Below, one piece after another: positions 41,029 to 50,692 of a DNA stretch of 64,000 nucleotides (within the stretch, counting starts at the first letter, position 1; each line of letters begins with the position of its first letter). The notes under the pieces were generated by a model. It was given only the letters and a program-made list of their open reading frames with translations. It ran no database searches and had not been told where the DNA came from. The translations under genes and the position numbers were made by a program. Origin of the DNA: Dokdonella sp. (GTDB taxonomy: Bacteria > Pseudomonadota > Gammaproteobacteria > Xanthomonadales > Rhodanobacteraceae); the NCBI GenBank assembly GCA_023228465.1, contig JALOBC010000012.1, forward strand, positions 1 to 64,000, written 5' to 3'.

Positions 41029-43428
41029 CTACGGCTCCGACGCACCGGCGCCGTTCGGCGCCAGGTGAACGCACAGCCGGCCGAAGTTCAGGAGGATGAT
41101 GTCCCGGTCGTTCTCGTCGGTCCAGCCGTCGTGGTTCAGGTCGTACCAGCTCGACTGGCCCCTGCCACCCACCTGGTTGAGCGCACTCAGCTCGGCCCAG
41201 TTGTCGAGATCGGCCTGGTCCACCCTGAAATCGCGGTTGCCGTCGCCCGGACAATGCACCTGGTCGTAGGCGGAGTTGTACGCGGCCACCTCATCGCGCC
41301 GATCGAGTTCGGCACCGAGCACGTCGTACGCCGCCTGCACCTCGGGGCCAAGCGCGGATACGTCCAGCGGGGGAGTTCCGATCGCCAGCTCCGTGTCCTG
41401 CTTGTCGAGCACCGGGTTGGGCTGGGCCAGCATGTCGATGTGGTAGAACTCGTCGATGCTGATGTTCACGCCGGTGTAGATGGAGTTCACCGGATTGTCC
41501 AGGTCTTCGGTGAAGGTCTTGCGATTCTGGCGCACCAGCTTGTAGGCGCCATTGCTGGCCGCCTTGGAAGAATCCGGCAACACCCGGGTGGCGTCCGTGG
41601 GATCGAGTGCCTTGCGGTAGGACATGACCTGGCCGCAGTGTGCAAAGCCCTCAGCGGGGACGCCGGTGAGGCCCGAACCGGCGCCGTACCAGATGCCGCC
41701 CTGGTCGTCGCACAGGGCCTTGTTGGGGAAGATCACGAAGCAGGTGTCGGCGGCTTCAACCACGCAGGGCTGGGGTTCGATGTCGACGGCGGGGTTGGGA
41801 AAGTTGGTGCCCATTTCGCTGAAGTTGATTGCGCGCAGGGCGCCCTGGCCCGGGTCGGTCAGGTAGGCCAGCATGGGCTGCGCGTCGAGCGGGCGATCGG
41901 CGGGGACGTGGGTGCCGATATCGGCACCGGCGATCTCGGCGAACAGCCGGTAGAGGTCGGGCGAACTCACCTGATGCGGCACTTCGCGACCCGGCGCGGC
42001 AACCATCGGCCCGGCCACCAGCAACGGCACGGCAACGCCGGTCTGGTAGGGCGTGGCCTTGGCGCGCGTGGGGTCGAAGCGGCCGGGCGCAGTGAACTTC
42101 ACGCTGTTGACGTAGGTGCCGTTGTCGCCCATGACGACCACCACGGTATTGGTCCGGGCCGGGTCGTAGTCCAGTGTGCCGTCGGTGTTCCAGGCGGCCA
42201 GCCCGAGTTCGACCAGCAGGCGGCCGATTTCCCTGTCCATGGCCTCGACCATCAGGTTGGTGATGAGGTGATCGTCCACCATGCCGATGATCTGCCCCGG
42301 TGCGCCCTCGACGTCGGAGAGCGGCGAACAGACCAGGTTGTCGTTGCGCCCGGGGGTATCCTCGGCGATCAGCGCGAGCGGAGGCACCTGCAGCGGCGCA
42401 TGGATGGCCGAATAGCCGAGCGACATCATCCACGGCTTGTCGGCCGGCTGGGCCCTGGCCCAGGCGATGGCGCGATCGGTTTCCAGCGTGCTGCGGTAGC
42501 CGCGCGCGGAGGCATCGGTCGCCAGCACTTCCCCGGCGTTGCCGTCGCCGTCACTCCAGACGAACTTGCCCGTGTAATAGCCGTTCTGCGTCGTGAAGTC
42601 GATGTGGCTGGGCGTGCTGGCCTGGCAGGTCTGGTCGGGATCGAAGATGCCGCCGCGATCCAGGCAGGCGCGGCCGGGGGTGCGCAGGCCGGCGGCGTCA
42701 TTCCGGTCGATCTGCTCGCAGGTGTCGTCGACGAAATAGCAGGCCCCATGGTCGGCGCCGTGTTTGCTGTCCATCGTGGTGTTGGGCACGAAGCCGCACT
42801 TGAACGGCCCGGCGGCGGGGTCCTCACCAAAGGTCTTGAGGCCGGCGCGGGTGTCGATGGGATAGGGCGCGCCATCGAGGTAGCCGTCGAAATGATCCCA
42901 GCCCAGCTTCCACATGGTCTGCAGGCCATAGGGCAGGTTGGCCGAGGTGCCGAGGTTGGTGCCGGTCAGATGCATCTTGCCGATCATGGCGTTGGTGTAG
43001 CCGGCGGTTTTCAGGAGCTTGGGCAGCGTCATCTCGTAGGGCGAGATCTCCGAGTTGGCAAGATCGGTCTGCACCACGGCATTGAGGATGTTGGTACTCG
43101 ACGGATAGCGTCCGGTAAAGAAGGTCGCGCGGGTCGGCGTGCAGGTCGGCATGGCCCAGGCGTTGCGGAACTTGAGCCCCGCCTCGGCGATGGTGGCCAG
43201 ATTCGGCGTCCTGGGTGGCAAGGCGCCGCCATAGCCGTAGAAGTCGAGCTGATCGAGGCCGAGATCGTCGAGCACGATGAACAGGAGGTTGGGTGCCTGG
43301 CCGGTGACATCGCGCTCGAATCCGTTCGCGAAGATCTGGTCCGGGTCGCCGGCTGTCGCCGGGGCGGCCAGCAGGACGATCGAAACGAGTAGCAACAGCA
43401 CTTCGGGCAGGTGAGGCAGACGCTTCAT
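41029..43428 (-). CDS. Exported sulfatase with C-terminal EF-hand/dockerin-like repeats
   Basis: Protein of 799 residues. A signal peptide (about 1-27) is followed by the motif PDQIFANGFE at 29-38, then a type I sulfatase domain with metal-site LLFIVLDDLGLDQ and the formylglycine signature C96-T-P-T-R100. Cys96 would need conversion to formylglycine; no maturase is visible here. The C-terminus has two calcium-loop segments (DGNRDFRVDQADL and DLNHDGWTDENDRD) with dockerin-like spacing. The substrate is unknown; a family-wide alternative is a phosphodiesterase of the same superfamily. Several cysteine pairs suggest disulfides in the secreted form. Confidence 0.85.
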   Translation of the reverse strand: MKRLPHLPEVLLLLVSIVLLAAPATAGDPDQIFANGFERDVTGQAPNLLFIVLDDLGLDQLDFYGYGGALPPRTPNLATIAEAGLKFRNAWAMPTCTPTRATFFTGRYPSSTNILNAVVQTDLANSEISPYEMTLPKLLKTAGYTNAMIGKMHLTGTNLGTSANLPYGLQTMWKLGWDHFDGYLDGAPYPIDTRAGLKTFGEDPAAGPFKCGFVPNTTMDSKHGADHGACYFVDDTCEQIDRNDAAGLRTPGRACLDRGGIFDPDQTCQASTPSHIDFTTQNGYYTGKFVWSDGDGNAGEVLATDASARGYRSTLETDRAIAWARAQPADKPWMMSLGYSAIHAPLQVPPLALIAEDTPGRNDNLVCSPLSDVEGAPGQIIGMVDDHLITNLMVEAMDREIGRLLVELGLAAWNTDGTLDYDPARTNTVVVVMGDNGTYVNSVKFTAPGRFDPTRAKATPYQTGVAVPLLVAGPMVAAPGREVPHQVSSPDLYRLFAEIAGADIGTHVPADRPLDAQPMLAYLTDPGQGALRAINFSEMGTNFPNPAVDIEPQPCVVEAADTCFVIFPNKALCDDQGGIWYGAGSGLTGVPAEGFAHCGQVMSYRKALDPTDATRVLPDSSKAASNGAYKLVRQNRKTFTEDLDNPVNSIYTGVNISIDEFYHIDMLAQPNPVLDKQDTELAIGTPPLDVSALGPEVQAAYDVLGAELDRRDEVAAYNSAYDQVHCPGDGNRDFRVDQADLDNWAELSALNQVGGRGQSSWYDLNHDGWTDENDRDIILLNFGRLCVHLAPNGAGASEP

Positions 43429-43976
43429 GAAGATTTCCCCCTGGAATGGATCTGCATGCGTTCAGAGGCTCGGTCAACTCCGACACGTGACGACGGCGGC
43501 ACTGGAACCTTCGTGCAGGCTCTCAAAGGCAGCATGCATCCCTGTGACGTTCCGGCCACCCGACGTGGCGCGCCGCAGACGCGCGCACCGGTGTCGATCA
43601 GTGCGATCCGCAGCTACAGCGCATCGCGGCCGCACGTCCTCCCGATTGGGGGCGGGCCGGCACCGACGTTCCCGTGTCCGTCGGGAGCTCGGGCAGGCCG
43701 CTTCCCTCCCCAACAGCACGGATCATCGCCGCCGGCACGCGTCCACGCAAGTCTCCGGTGCACTGCCGCGTGACCGCTCGGGGCAAGCTGCGGTGCTGAT
43801 GCCGGGCCGCGCCGGCGCGCGCCGGTGCTACCCTAGCGCCATTTCATGCGTACCCAAACCCTCACCCCATCCAGACGTCCGGCAGCGAAGCGGCTGGTCG
43901 CGGTCGAGCGCACGCGGTACCCCGCCTCGTCACCCGGGAGTGCCTCCCGGATGTGCGTCTACCCGAGCCTTCGCCA
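43429..43976. other. Divergent intergenic region, sulfatase/pyrF
   Basis: This 548-base interval contains the promoters for both flanking genes. A 7-bp hairpin CCGGGAG-TGC-CTCCCGG lies about 30 bases before pyrF. No convincing gene was found; open frames across it are Arg/Pro-rich shadows. Confidence 0.5.
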
Positions 43977-44819
43977 ATGAATTTCATCCCTGCCCTTGCC
44001 GCCGCCTGGCGGCGCAACGACTCCCTGGTCTGCGTCGGCCTCGATCCGGAACCTGCGAGGTTCCCGGCGCACCTGCGCGATGATCCGGATGCGATCTTCG
44101 ATTTCTGCCGGGCGATCACCGATGCGACGGCGGACCTCGTGTGCGCGTTCAAGCCGCAGATCGCCCACTTCGCTGCGCAGCGCGCGGAAGAGGCACTCGA
44201 GCGCCTGATCGCGCATATCCATTCCGCGCATCCGGGCGTGCCGGTGATCCTCGACGCCAAGCGCGGCGACATCGGTTCGACCGCGCAACGCTACGCGACC
44301 GAGGCGTTCGACCGCTACGGCGCCGATGCGGTCACGGTCAATCCCTACCTCGGCGGCGACTCGCTGGAACCCTATCTGGAGCGTGCGGACAAGGGCGTGG
44401 TGATCCTCTGTCGCACCTCCAACCCGGGCTCGCGCGACCTGCAGGAACTGGATGTCGGTGGTTTGAAGCTCTACCAGCACGTCGCCGACAGCGCCGCGCG
44501 CGACTGGAATCGCAACGGCAACTGCGCCCTCGTGGTCGGTGCCACCTGGCCGGAGGAACTCGCCGACGTGCGCCGCCGCGTCGGCGACATTCCGCTGCTG
44601 GTGCCCGGCGTCGGCGCCCAGGGCGGCGACGTCGCCGCCGTGGTCCGCAACGGCCGCACCGCCGCCGGCACCGGCTTGATGGTGAGTTCCTCGCGGGCGA
44701 TCCTCTACGCCGGCGCGGGCGAGGACTTCGCCGATGCCGCACGCGCGGCTGCGCTGCACTTGCGCGACGCGATCAACGCGGCCCGGCAGCAACACGCGCC
44801 ACAACGCCCGGCGGGCTAA
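43977..44819 (+). CDS. pyrF: Orotidine-5'-phosphate decarboxylase (type 2)
   Basis: Protein of 280 residues catalysing the last step of UMP synthesis. The active-site motif [14 protein letters not shown] with the Asp-Lys-x-x-Asp tetrad is present, and the long form with [14 protein letters not shown] and [12 protein letters not shown] is the type 2 family. The ATG at 43977 gives the usual N-terminus. Its stop overlaps the convergent delta-60 gene by four bases. Confidence 0.94.
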   Translation: MNFIPALAAAWRRNDSLVCVGLDPEPARFPAHLRDDPDAIFDFCRAITDATADLVCAFKPQIAHFAAQRAEEALERLIAHIHSAHPGVPVILDAKRGDIGSTAQRYATEAFDRYGADAVTVNPYLGGDSLEPYLERADKGVVILCRTSNPGSRDLQELDVGGLKLYQHVADSAARDWNRNGNCALVVGATWPEELADVRRRVGDIPLLVPGVGAQGGDVAAVVRNGRTAAGTGLMVSSSRAILYAGAGEDFADAARAAALHLRDAINAARQQHAPQRPAG

Positions 44820-47422
44820 TGTCCCGGGCCGGCCCGTTGCGTGCGCGGATGCCGGGAAGCGCCTGCGGCGGCCCCCTCCTCGAAGCCGTCCCGGAAGATG
44901 CCTTCGTCGCGGTAAAGGCACGCAGTGGTTTCGATCAGACCGGAGCCCTGACTGCCGCCGACGCGCCCCCGCGCGCGTAGAAAAAAGGGGCGATCGGCAG
45001 GGGGTGCGAAGCCGCCCAGGCGCCAGCCACCGTGGACGCGCTGCATGGTGCCAAGGGGCATGAAGCTGCCGGGATCGCCGCTGTAGGAAAGCAACAGTTC
45101 CGGAGGCAACGCGAGCTCCGGGCCGGCGCCGGAGCGCCGCCAAAGCGCCGCGCCGTTCTCCGCGGTCAGCGATTGCTGCGCAACCTCCGGCAGGGACATC
45201 CGCGCCAGATGACTGCGCGGCCGCCCACCCAACTGGGTAAAGAGCCCCCCTGCCAGCACCTTGCCGTCCGGCTGCACGGCAAGGCTGAGTACCGAGCCGT
45301 CGGGGTCGGGATTGAAGGCGGCATCAAGGCTGCCGTCAGCGTTCAGACGAGCGATAGAGCCGTGTGGCTGGCCACCGATCTGCGTAAAGGTGCCGCCCAC
45401 CAGCACCTTGCCATCCGGCTGCACGGCGAGGCTGGACACGTAGCCGTCGCTGGCCCCCGGATCGAAGCCGGCGTCAAGGCTGCCGTCCGGGTTCAGGCGC
45501 GCGATGTGGTCGCGCGGCTCGCCGCCGATCTGGCTGAACCGGCCACCTACCAAAATCTTGCCGTCCGGTTGCAGTGTCAAAGTGGACACGGTGTTGTTCG
45601 CACGAGGGTTGAAACCGGCATCGAGACTGCCATCCGGGTTCAGTCGCGCAAGGCAGCAGCGTGGTTGGTCGGCAATCTGGCCGAAGGCCCCGCCCACCAG
45701 CACCTTGCCGTCAGGCTGCACAGCCAGGCTGTACACGTCGAAGTCGGCTCCGGGATTGAACGTGGGATCGACGCCGCCGTTCGGATGCAGGCGCGCAATG
45801 GAGTCGCGCGGCTGGCCGCCGATCTGGCTGAACCGGCCACCTACCAAAATCTTGCCGTCCGTCTGCTCAGCCATCGCATCCACCTCTCGGGTCGCCACTC
45901 CCTGAAGCCCGGGGTTGAAGTCGACATCCACGCTTCCGTCGGGGTGCAGTCGCGCGATGGAGTCGCGCCACTGACCGCCTATAGCACTGAATCGACCACC
46001 TATCAGCACCTTGCTGTCCGACTGCAGTACCAGAACGTTTACCGAGTAATTGGCGTCTGGATCGAAATCAGCGTCGAGAGTTCCATCCGGATTCAGGCGC
46101 GCGATATTGCCGCGGGGCTGGCCCCCGATCTGCGTGAACCAGCCCCCCACGAGCACCTTTCCGTCCGGCTGCACGGCGAGGTTGGATACGCCGTTGTTGG
46201 CATCCATATTCAAAGTCGCATCCAACGAACCGTCCATATTCAGCCGCGCGATGCGCTCGCGCGCTTGCCCGCCCATCTGGGTGAACCCGCCGCCCACGAG
46301 CACCTTGCCGTCCGGCTGCACCGCGACCGTCGCCACCCAGTCGTTGGCACCCGGGTTGAACTCCGGATCGAGGCTGCCGTTGCTGCGCAGCCGGGCGATG
46401 CGAATGCGAGACTGGCCAGCGACCGTCGTGAACGCGCCGCCAAGGAGAATCGCCCCGTCGGCCTGCAGCGCAATGCTGTACACCAGTTCGTTGGCGCCCG
46501 GATCGAAGCTCTCCTCGACCTGCCCGCGGGCGTCCAGGCGCGCAATGCGATTGCGGGTCATCGCGCCGATGCTGGTGAAATCCCCGCCCACCACTATCCC
46601 CCCGTCCGGCTGCACGACGACGGTGCGCACGCCGCCGTTGAAGAGCGGGCGGAAATCCTGGTCCAGCTCGCCATCGGCGGTGAGCCGGACCAAACCTTGG
46701 CGCATGGTACCGGCGATCTGGGTGAAGAAGCCGGCCACCAGCACCGCGCCGTCCGGCTGCAGGGTCAGGTCGTGCACCGCACCGTCGGCATCGGGACGCC
46801 AATCGGGATCGAGACTGCCGTCCGCCTCGAGCCGCGCGACGTAGGCGCGGTTCTGTCCCGCAACCCGGGTGAAGTCACCCCCCATCAGGATTCGCCCATC
46901 GGCTTGCACTGCCAGGCTGAGCACCGTGCCGTTGGCATCCGGGTTGAAGCCGGCGTCCAGGGTGCCGTCAAGATTGATGCGGGCGATGAAATTGCGCGTC
47001 TGGCCGCTGACCTGCGTGAAGCTCCCGCCCAGAATGATGCGGCCGTCGGGCTGCTGGGCCAGGCTGTACACGTAACCGTTGACCTGGAGCGTATGCCCGG
47101 TACCGCCATGATCCGTATCGAACGCCTGGTCGTAGCTGCTGTCCGGAAACAGCCGCGCGAGATAGCTGCGATTCCTGCCGGCGATGCGGGTGAAGCGTCC
47201 ACCCACCAGGGCCGAGCCGTCCTGCTGCACCAGCAGCGCGTGGATCTGCTTGTCGGCTCCCGGGTTGTAGCCGTCGTCGGCGGACTGTGCGAGCAGCGGC
47301 GCGGCAAAGGCCAACAGGATCAACGCCACGATCCGGTACCACACCCGCCCGCTGACTCGGCGCGCCGCGGGGGAAACAGGATCGGCACAACGCCGGTGCA
47401 CGATGCGGTGTAGGGGTTCCAT
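44816..47422 (-). CDS. Exported delta-60 repeat protein
   Basis: Protein of 868 residues. A long basic n-region and signal segment ([18 protein letters not shown]) are followed by 14 tandem delta-60 repeats of about 50 residues, consensus [26 protein letters not shown] then [18 protein letters not shown]. They probably form a beta-propeller-like surface protein. Near the C-terminus is the motif [11 protein letters not shown]. The ATG at 47422 has GAGGAG six bases before it. The reading frame ends inside the pyrF stop on the other strand. Confidence 0.88.
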   Translation of the reverse strand: MEPLHRIVHRRCADPVSPAARRVSGRVWYRIVALILLAFAAPLLAQSADDGYNPGADKQIHALLVQQDGSALVGGRFTRIAGRNRSYLARLFPDSSYDQAFDTDHGGTGHTLQVNGYVYSLAQQPDGRIILGGSFTQVSGQTRNFIARINLDGTLDAGFNPDANGTVLSLAVQADGRILMGGDFTRVAGQNRAYVARLEADGSLDPDWRPDADGAVHDLTLQPDGAVLVAGFFTQIAGTMRQGLVRLTADGELDQDFRPLFNGGVRTVVVQPDGGIVVGGDFTSIGAMTRNRIARLDARGQVEESFDPGANELVYSIALQADGAILLGGAFTTVAGQSRIRIARLRSNGSLDPEFNPGANDWVATVAVQPDGKVLVGGGFTQMGGQARERIARLNMDGSLDATLNMDANNGVSNLAVQPDGKVLVGGWFTQIGGQPRGNIARLNPDGTLDADFDPDANYSVNVLVLQSDSKVLIGGRFSAIGGQWRDSIARLHPDGSVDVDFNPGLQGVATREVDAMAEQTDGKILVGGRFSQIGGQPRDSIARLHPNGGVDPTFNPGADFDVYSLAVQPDGKVLVGGAFGQIADQPRCCLARLNPDGSLDAGFNPRANNTVSTLTLQPDGKILVGGRFSQIGGEPRDHIARLNPDGSLDAGFDPGASDGYVSSLAVQPDGKVLVGGTFTQIGGQPHGSIARLNADGSLDAAFNPDPDGSVLSLAVQPDGKVLAGGLFTQLGGRPRSHLARMSLPEVAQQSLTAENGAALWRRSGAGPELALPPELLLSYSGDPGSFMPLGTMQRVHGGWRLGGFAPPADRPFFLRARGRVGGSQGSGLIETTACLYRDEGIFRDGFEEGAAAGASRHPRTQRAGPGH

Positions 47423-47707
47423 GCTGATCTCCTCGGGAGTCTTGCCGGAGCCCGCGCGGGCGTCGCGACGGCAATGCACCGACGCACCATTGCGACGGTT
47501 TCCCTGACGACTACCCGGTCTGGCGGCGGCGATTACAGCAGCTCGATTGGGCTGCCGTGCCCAGGCGGAGGGTGATCGCCGATGTCCCGGCCTCGGGGTG
47601 GCGTTGCGGGCGCGCCGGCTCGCAGCGTGACGCGCGCCGCGGCTTGTGCTTTCATTGCGAACGCAGCGCGGCGGGGGTCGCGCCCGCCCGTCCACCGAGG
47701 AACACGC

Positions 47708-49681
47708 ATGAATCCCGATTCCGCCGCGGCCAAGCCCGTTGCGCAGCTGACCTTACGCGCGATCATCCTGTCGGTGATCCTCGCCGTGATCCTGGCTGCG
47801 GCCAATGCCTACCTGGGACTCTTCGCCGGGCTGACCATCGCCACCGCGATCCCGGCGGCGGTTGTTTCGATGGGCGTGCTGCGCCTCCTCGGCGGGGGCA
47901 CCATCCTCGAGAACAACATCGTGCAGACCGGCGCCTCGGCCGGCTCGTCGATCGCGGCGGGCGTGATCTTCACGATTCCCGCACTGGTGATCCTCGGCTA
48001 CTGGCAGGACTTCCGCTATTCCTGGGTGCTGGCGATCGCGGGGCTCGGAGGTCTGCTCGGGGTGCTCTTTTCGGTGCCGCTGCGCCGCTCCATGATCGTC
48101 GAGGACCCGCTGCCCTTCCCGGAGGGCAAGGCCGCCGCCGAGGTGCTCAAGGCCGGCGACAACCCGGGACCGGGCCTGCGCATCCTCGCCCTTTCCGGCT
48201 TCATCGGCGCCATCGTCAAGCTAGGCGCGGAAAGTGGTCTCAGGCTGATCCCGGACAATGCGGTCGGTGCCGGCTTCCTCGGCAAGTACCTCGGCTACCT
48301 CGGCACCAACCTGTCGCCGGCGCTGCTCGGCGTGGGCTACATCGTCGGACTCAACGTCGGCATCGTGGTCGTGTCCGGCTCGATCCTGTCCTGGCACATC
48401 GCCATCCCGGCGTATTTCGCGTGGTTCCTCGATTCGGACCCGGCGCTCGCGACCAGCATCGCGGGCGCGAGCGCGGCGGATGCCGCCGGCGCCATCTGGT
48501 CGGCGAAGATCCGCTTCCTGGGCGTGGGCGCCATGTTGATCGGCGGCGTGTGGACGCTGTTCTCGCTGCGCAAGTCCCTGCTCAACGGCGTCAAGAGCGG
48601 CTTCGCCGCCGCCCGGGCCGGGGCCGGCGCCATCGTCGCCGAGACCGATCGCGACATTCCCATGAAGTGGATGCTGATCGCGCTGGTCGCCTTCACGATT
48701 CCGCTCGGCCTTCTCTACCACGCGATCGTGGCCGCCGATCCCGGCATCACCCACGCCTGGCCGATCAGCCTCACCATGACCGTCATCATGATCGTCGCGG
48801 GCTTCCTGTTCGTGTCGGTGTCGGCCTACCTTGCGGGCCTGGTGGGCTCTTCGAACAATCCGGTGTCGGGAATCACCATCGCGACGATCCTGTTTGCCGC
48901 CGTGGTGCTGATGCTGATGCTCGGGCGCGATTCGTCCATCGGAGCCGTCGCGGCGATCATGATTGGCGCGGTGGTGTGTTGCGCCGCAGCGGTCGGCGGC
49001 GACAACCTGCAGGACCTCAAGGCCGGTTACCTGGTCGGCGCCACGCCCTGGAAGCAGCAGCTGATGCTGATGATCGGAGCGTTTTCCTGCGCGCTGATCA
49101 TGGCGCCGGTGCTGAGCCTGCTGGCCAGCGCCTATGGCATCGGCGCGCCGACCGAGGCCCACCCCAACCCGCTCTCCGCGCCGCAGGCAACCCTGATGGC
49201 GTCGGTGGCCAAGGGCATGTTCGGCGGCGAGCTGCCGTGGACCTTCATCTGGCTCGGCGTCGTGGTGGGCGCCGCGATCATCGCCTTCGATGAATGGCTG
49301 AAGGCGCGTGGCGCGCACTTCCGCGTGCCGGTGCTGGCGGCGGCGATCGGCATCTACCTGCCGCTGGAGCTGATGGTACCGATCTTCGTCGGCGGCCTGC
49401 TCTCCTGGCTGGTGGAGCGCCGCCACGGCGTGCACCCGCGCGACGAGGCTGCGCGCGACCGCGTCCATCGACCCGGAACGCTGTTCGCCGCCGGCCTCAT
49501 CACCGGCGAGGCGCTGATGGGCATCGCCATCGCCATTCCTATCGTTGTCTCCGAGCGCGCCGACGTGCTCGCCCTGCCGGCCGCACTCCACTTCAACCAA
49601 TGGGTGGGACTGCTGGTCGTCGCCGGGGTCGGCTGGCTGCTGTACCGGACCGGCGCGAAGCAATCGCCAGCGGGGATGTAG
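47708..49681 (+). CDS. OPT-family oligopeptide transporter
   Basis: Inner-membrane protein of 657 residues with about 14-16 transmembrane helices. It begins LTLRAIILSVILAVILAAANAYLGL and contains the family motif NIVQTGASAGSSIAAGVIFT and a second conserved SNNPVSGITIATIL. OPT members import oligopeptides or metal-siderophore complexes; the substrate cannot be told here. The ATG at 47708 follows an Arg/Pro-rich region that is not family sequence. Confidence 0.9.
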   Translation: MNPDSAAAKPVAQLTLRAIILSVILAVILAAANAYLGLFAGLTIATAIPAAVVSMGVLRLLGGGTILENNIVQTGASAGSSIAAGVIFTIPALVILGYWQDFRYSWVLAIAGLGGLLGVLFSVPLRRSMIVEDPLPFPEGKAAAEVLKAGDNPGPGLRILALSGFIGAIVKLGAESGLRLIPDNAVGAGFLGKYLGYLGTNLSPALLGVGYIVGLNVGIVVVSGSILSWHIAIPAYFAWFLDSDPALATSIAGASAADAAGAIWSAKIRFLGVGAMLIGGVWTLFSLRKSLLNGVKSGFAAARAGAGAIVAETDRDIPMKWMLIALVAFTIPLGLLYHAIVAADPGITHAWPISLTMTVIMIVAGFLFVSVSAYLAGLVGSSNNPVSGITIATILFAAVVLMLMLGRDSSIGAVAAIMIGAVVCCAAAVGGDNLQDLKAGYLVGATPWKQQLMLMIGAFSCALIMAPVLSLLASAYGIGAPTEAHPNPLSAPQATLMASVAKGMFGGELPWTFIWLGVVVGAAIIAFDEWLKARGAHFRVPVLAAAIGIYLPLELMVPIFVGGLLSWLVERRHGVHPRDEAARDRVHRPGTLFAAGLITGEALMGIAIAIPIVVSERADVLALPAALHFNQWVGLLVVAGVGWLLYRTGAKQSPAGM

Positions 49682-49697
49682 CGCCGGTCTGCGGCGA

Positions 49698-49716
49698 CGG
49701 CGCCGGATCGGCGCCG
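49698..49716. terminator. 7-bp hairpin between convergent genes
   Basis: CGGCGCC and GGCGCCG pair across GGATC. It lies 16 bases past the OPT stop and before the stop of the convergent glycosyltransferase gene. There is no T-run. Confidence 0.45.
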
Positions 49717-49772
49717 CAGGGTGGGTCGATCCAGTGTGCCGGCGCCCGCGATCCTGTCGGTCCTCGACCGCG

Positions 49773-50684
49773 CTACTGCGCCCGCCTGGCCCCGATCAGG
49801 TGCTTGAGCATCAGCAGGGGAAGGCGCAGGGCGAAGTGCAGGCACAGCGCAGACCCGACCAGCGCGCGCAGCAACGGATTGCGCGCAGCCGGGTCGTGGC
49901 GGCGGAAATAGCGCCACAGGCCGCGCTGCTTGTGCCAGGCAACGAAGACCGGGCGACGGCGGCTCGAGGTGCCTTGTGCGTGGATCACGCGCACCGTCGC
50001 GGCGATCGCCACGCGCCAGCCCGCGTCGCGCAGGCGGCGACAGAAGTCCAGGTCTTCGGCGTGCAGGAAATAGCGCTCATCGAACCCCTCGACACTGTCG
50101 AAGGCGGCACGCCTGGCCAGCATCAATGCCCCGGAAATCGCATCGAGGTCTTCCAGCGCCGTGGCCTGGGTGGCTGGCGGCAGTTCCACGCCCGCCAGGG
50201 CGGGCCAGCGGGTCTCGAAGCGGGCCAGGCCCGACGCACTCATCAGCGCGCGCCGCAGGCTGGGCTCGCGGCGACGATTGGCGCGTGCGGGGCTGCCATC
50301 GGGATGGCAGACGGTGGCGCCGAGCAAGCCGATGCGCGGGTCGCCATCCAGGGCGTTGCGCAGCTGCTGGACGGTATCGTCGGCGAGGAGACAATCGGGA
50401 TTCTGGAACAACAGCGCGTCGCCCGTCGCCAATGCAGCACCGCGATTGCACGCCGTGCCAAAACCGAGGTTTGCGCCATTGTCGAGCACGCGCAGGCGTG
50501 GATCGCCCGCGTGGGCGGCGGCGACCCGCGCGGGGCCGCCATCGGCCGATGCATTGTCGACCACGATCACCTCGACCGGCGCACGCTGGGCCAGCGCCGA
50601 GCGCACGGCATCCCCCAGCAGCGGTCCGCTGTCGGCGGCAACGATGATGATGCTGGTGAGGCCGGCGACCGGTTCGGCAGCCAC
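49773..50684 (-). CDS. Family 2 glycosyltransferase
   Basis: Protein of 303 residues of the rhamnosyltransferase-like GT2 type. It opens LTSIIIVAADSG, has the nucleotide-binding VIVVDNASADGG, the DLDAISGALMLARRAAF stretch and the acidic motif HAEDLDFCRRL, followed by a hydrophobic C-terminal segment. The GTG at 50684 lies nine bases past the upstream stop. It is the last gene of the polysaccharide operon and probably adds a sugar to the exported glycan. Confidence 0.88.
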   Translation of the reverse strand: MAAEPVAGLTSIIIVAADSGPLLGDAVRSALAQRAPVEVIVVDNASADGGPARVAAAHAGDPRLRVLDNGANLGFGTACNRGAALATGDALLFQNPDCLLADDTVQQLRNALDGDPRIGLLGATVCHPDGSPARANRRREPSLRRALMSASGLARFETRWPALAGVELPPATQATALEDLDAISGALMLARRAAFDSVEGFDERYFLHAEDLDFCRRLRDAGWRVAIAATVRVIHAQGTSSRRRPVFVAWHKQRGLWRYFRRHDPAARNPLLRALVGSALCLHFALRLPLLMLKHLIGARRAQ

Positions 50685-50692
50685 GGCTACGG

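Noticed and set aside
41065..43392. Long plus-strand open frame opposite the sulfatase
   Set aside because: It mirrors the sulfatase codons in high-GC DNA; its product is His/Val/Gly-biased without motifs, while the minus-strand frame has clear catalytic signatures.
43411..43773. 120-codon plus-strand frame upstream of pyrF
   Set aside because: Arg/Pro/Ser-rich, starts inside the sulfatase gene, and has no ribosome-binding site or domain.
45032..47413. Long plus-strand open frame opposite the delta-60 gene
   Set aside because: Its apparent repeats simply mirror the repeats of the minus-strand protein.
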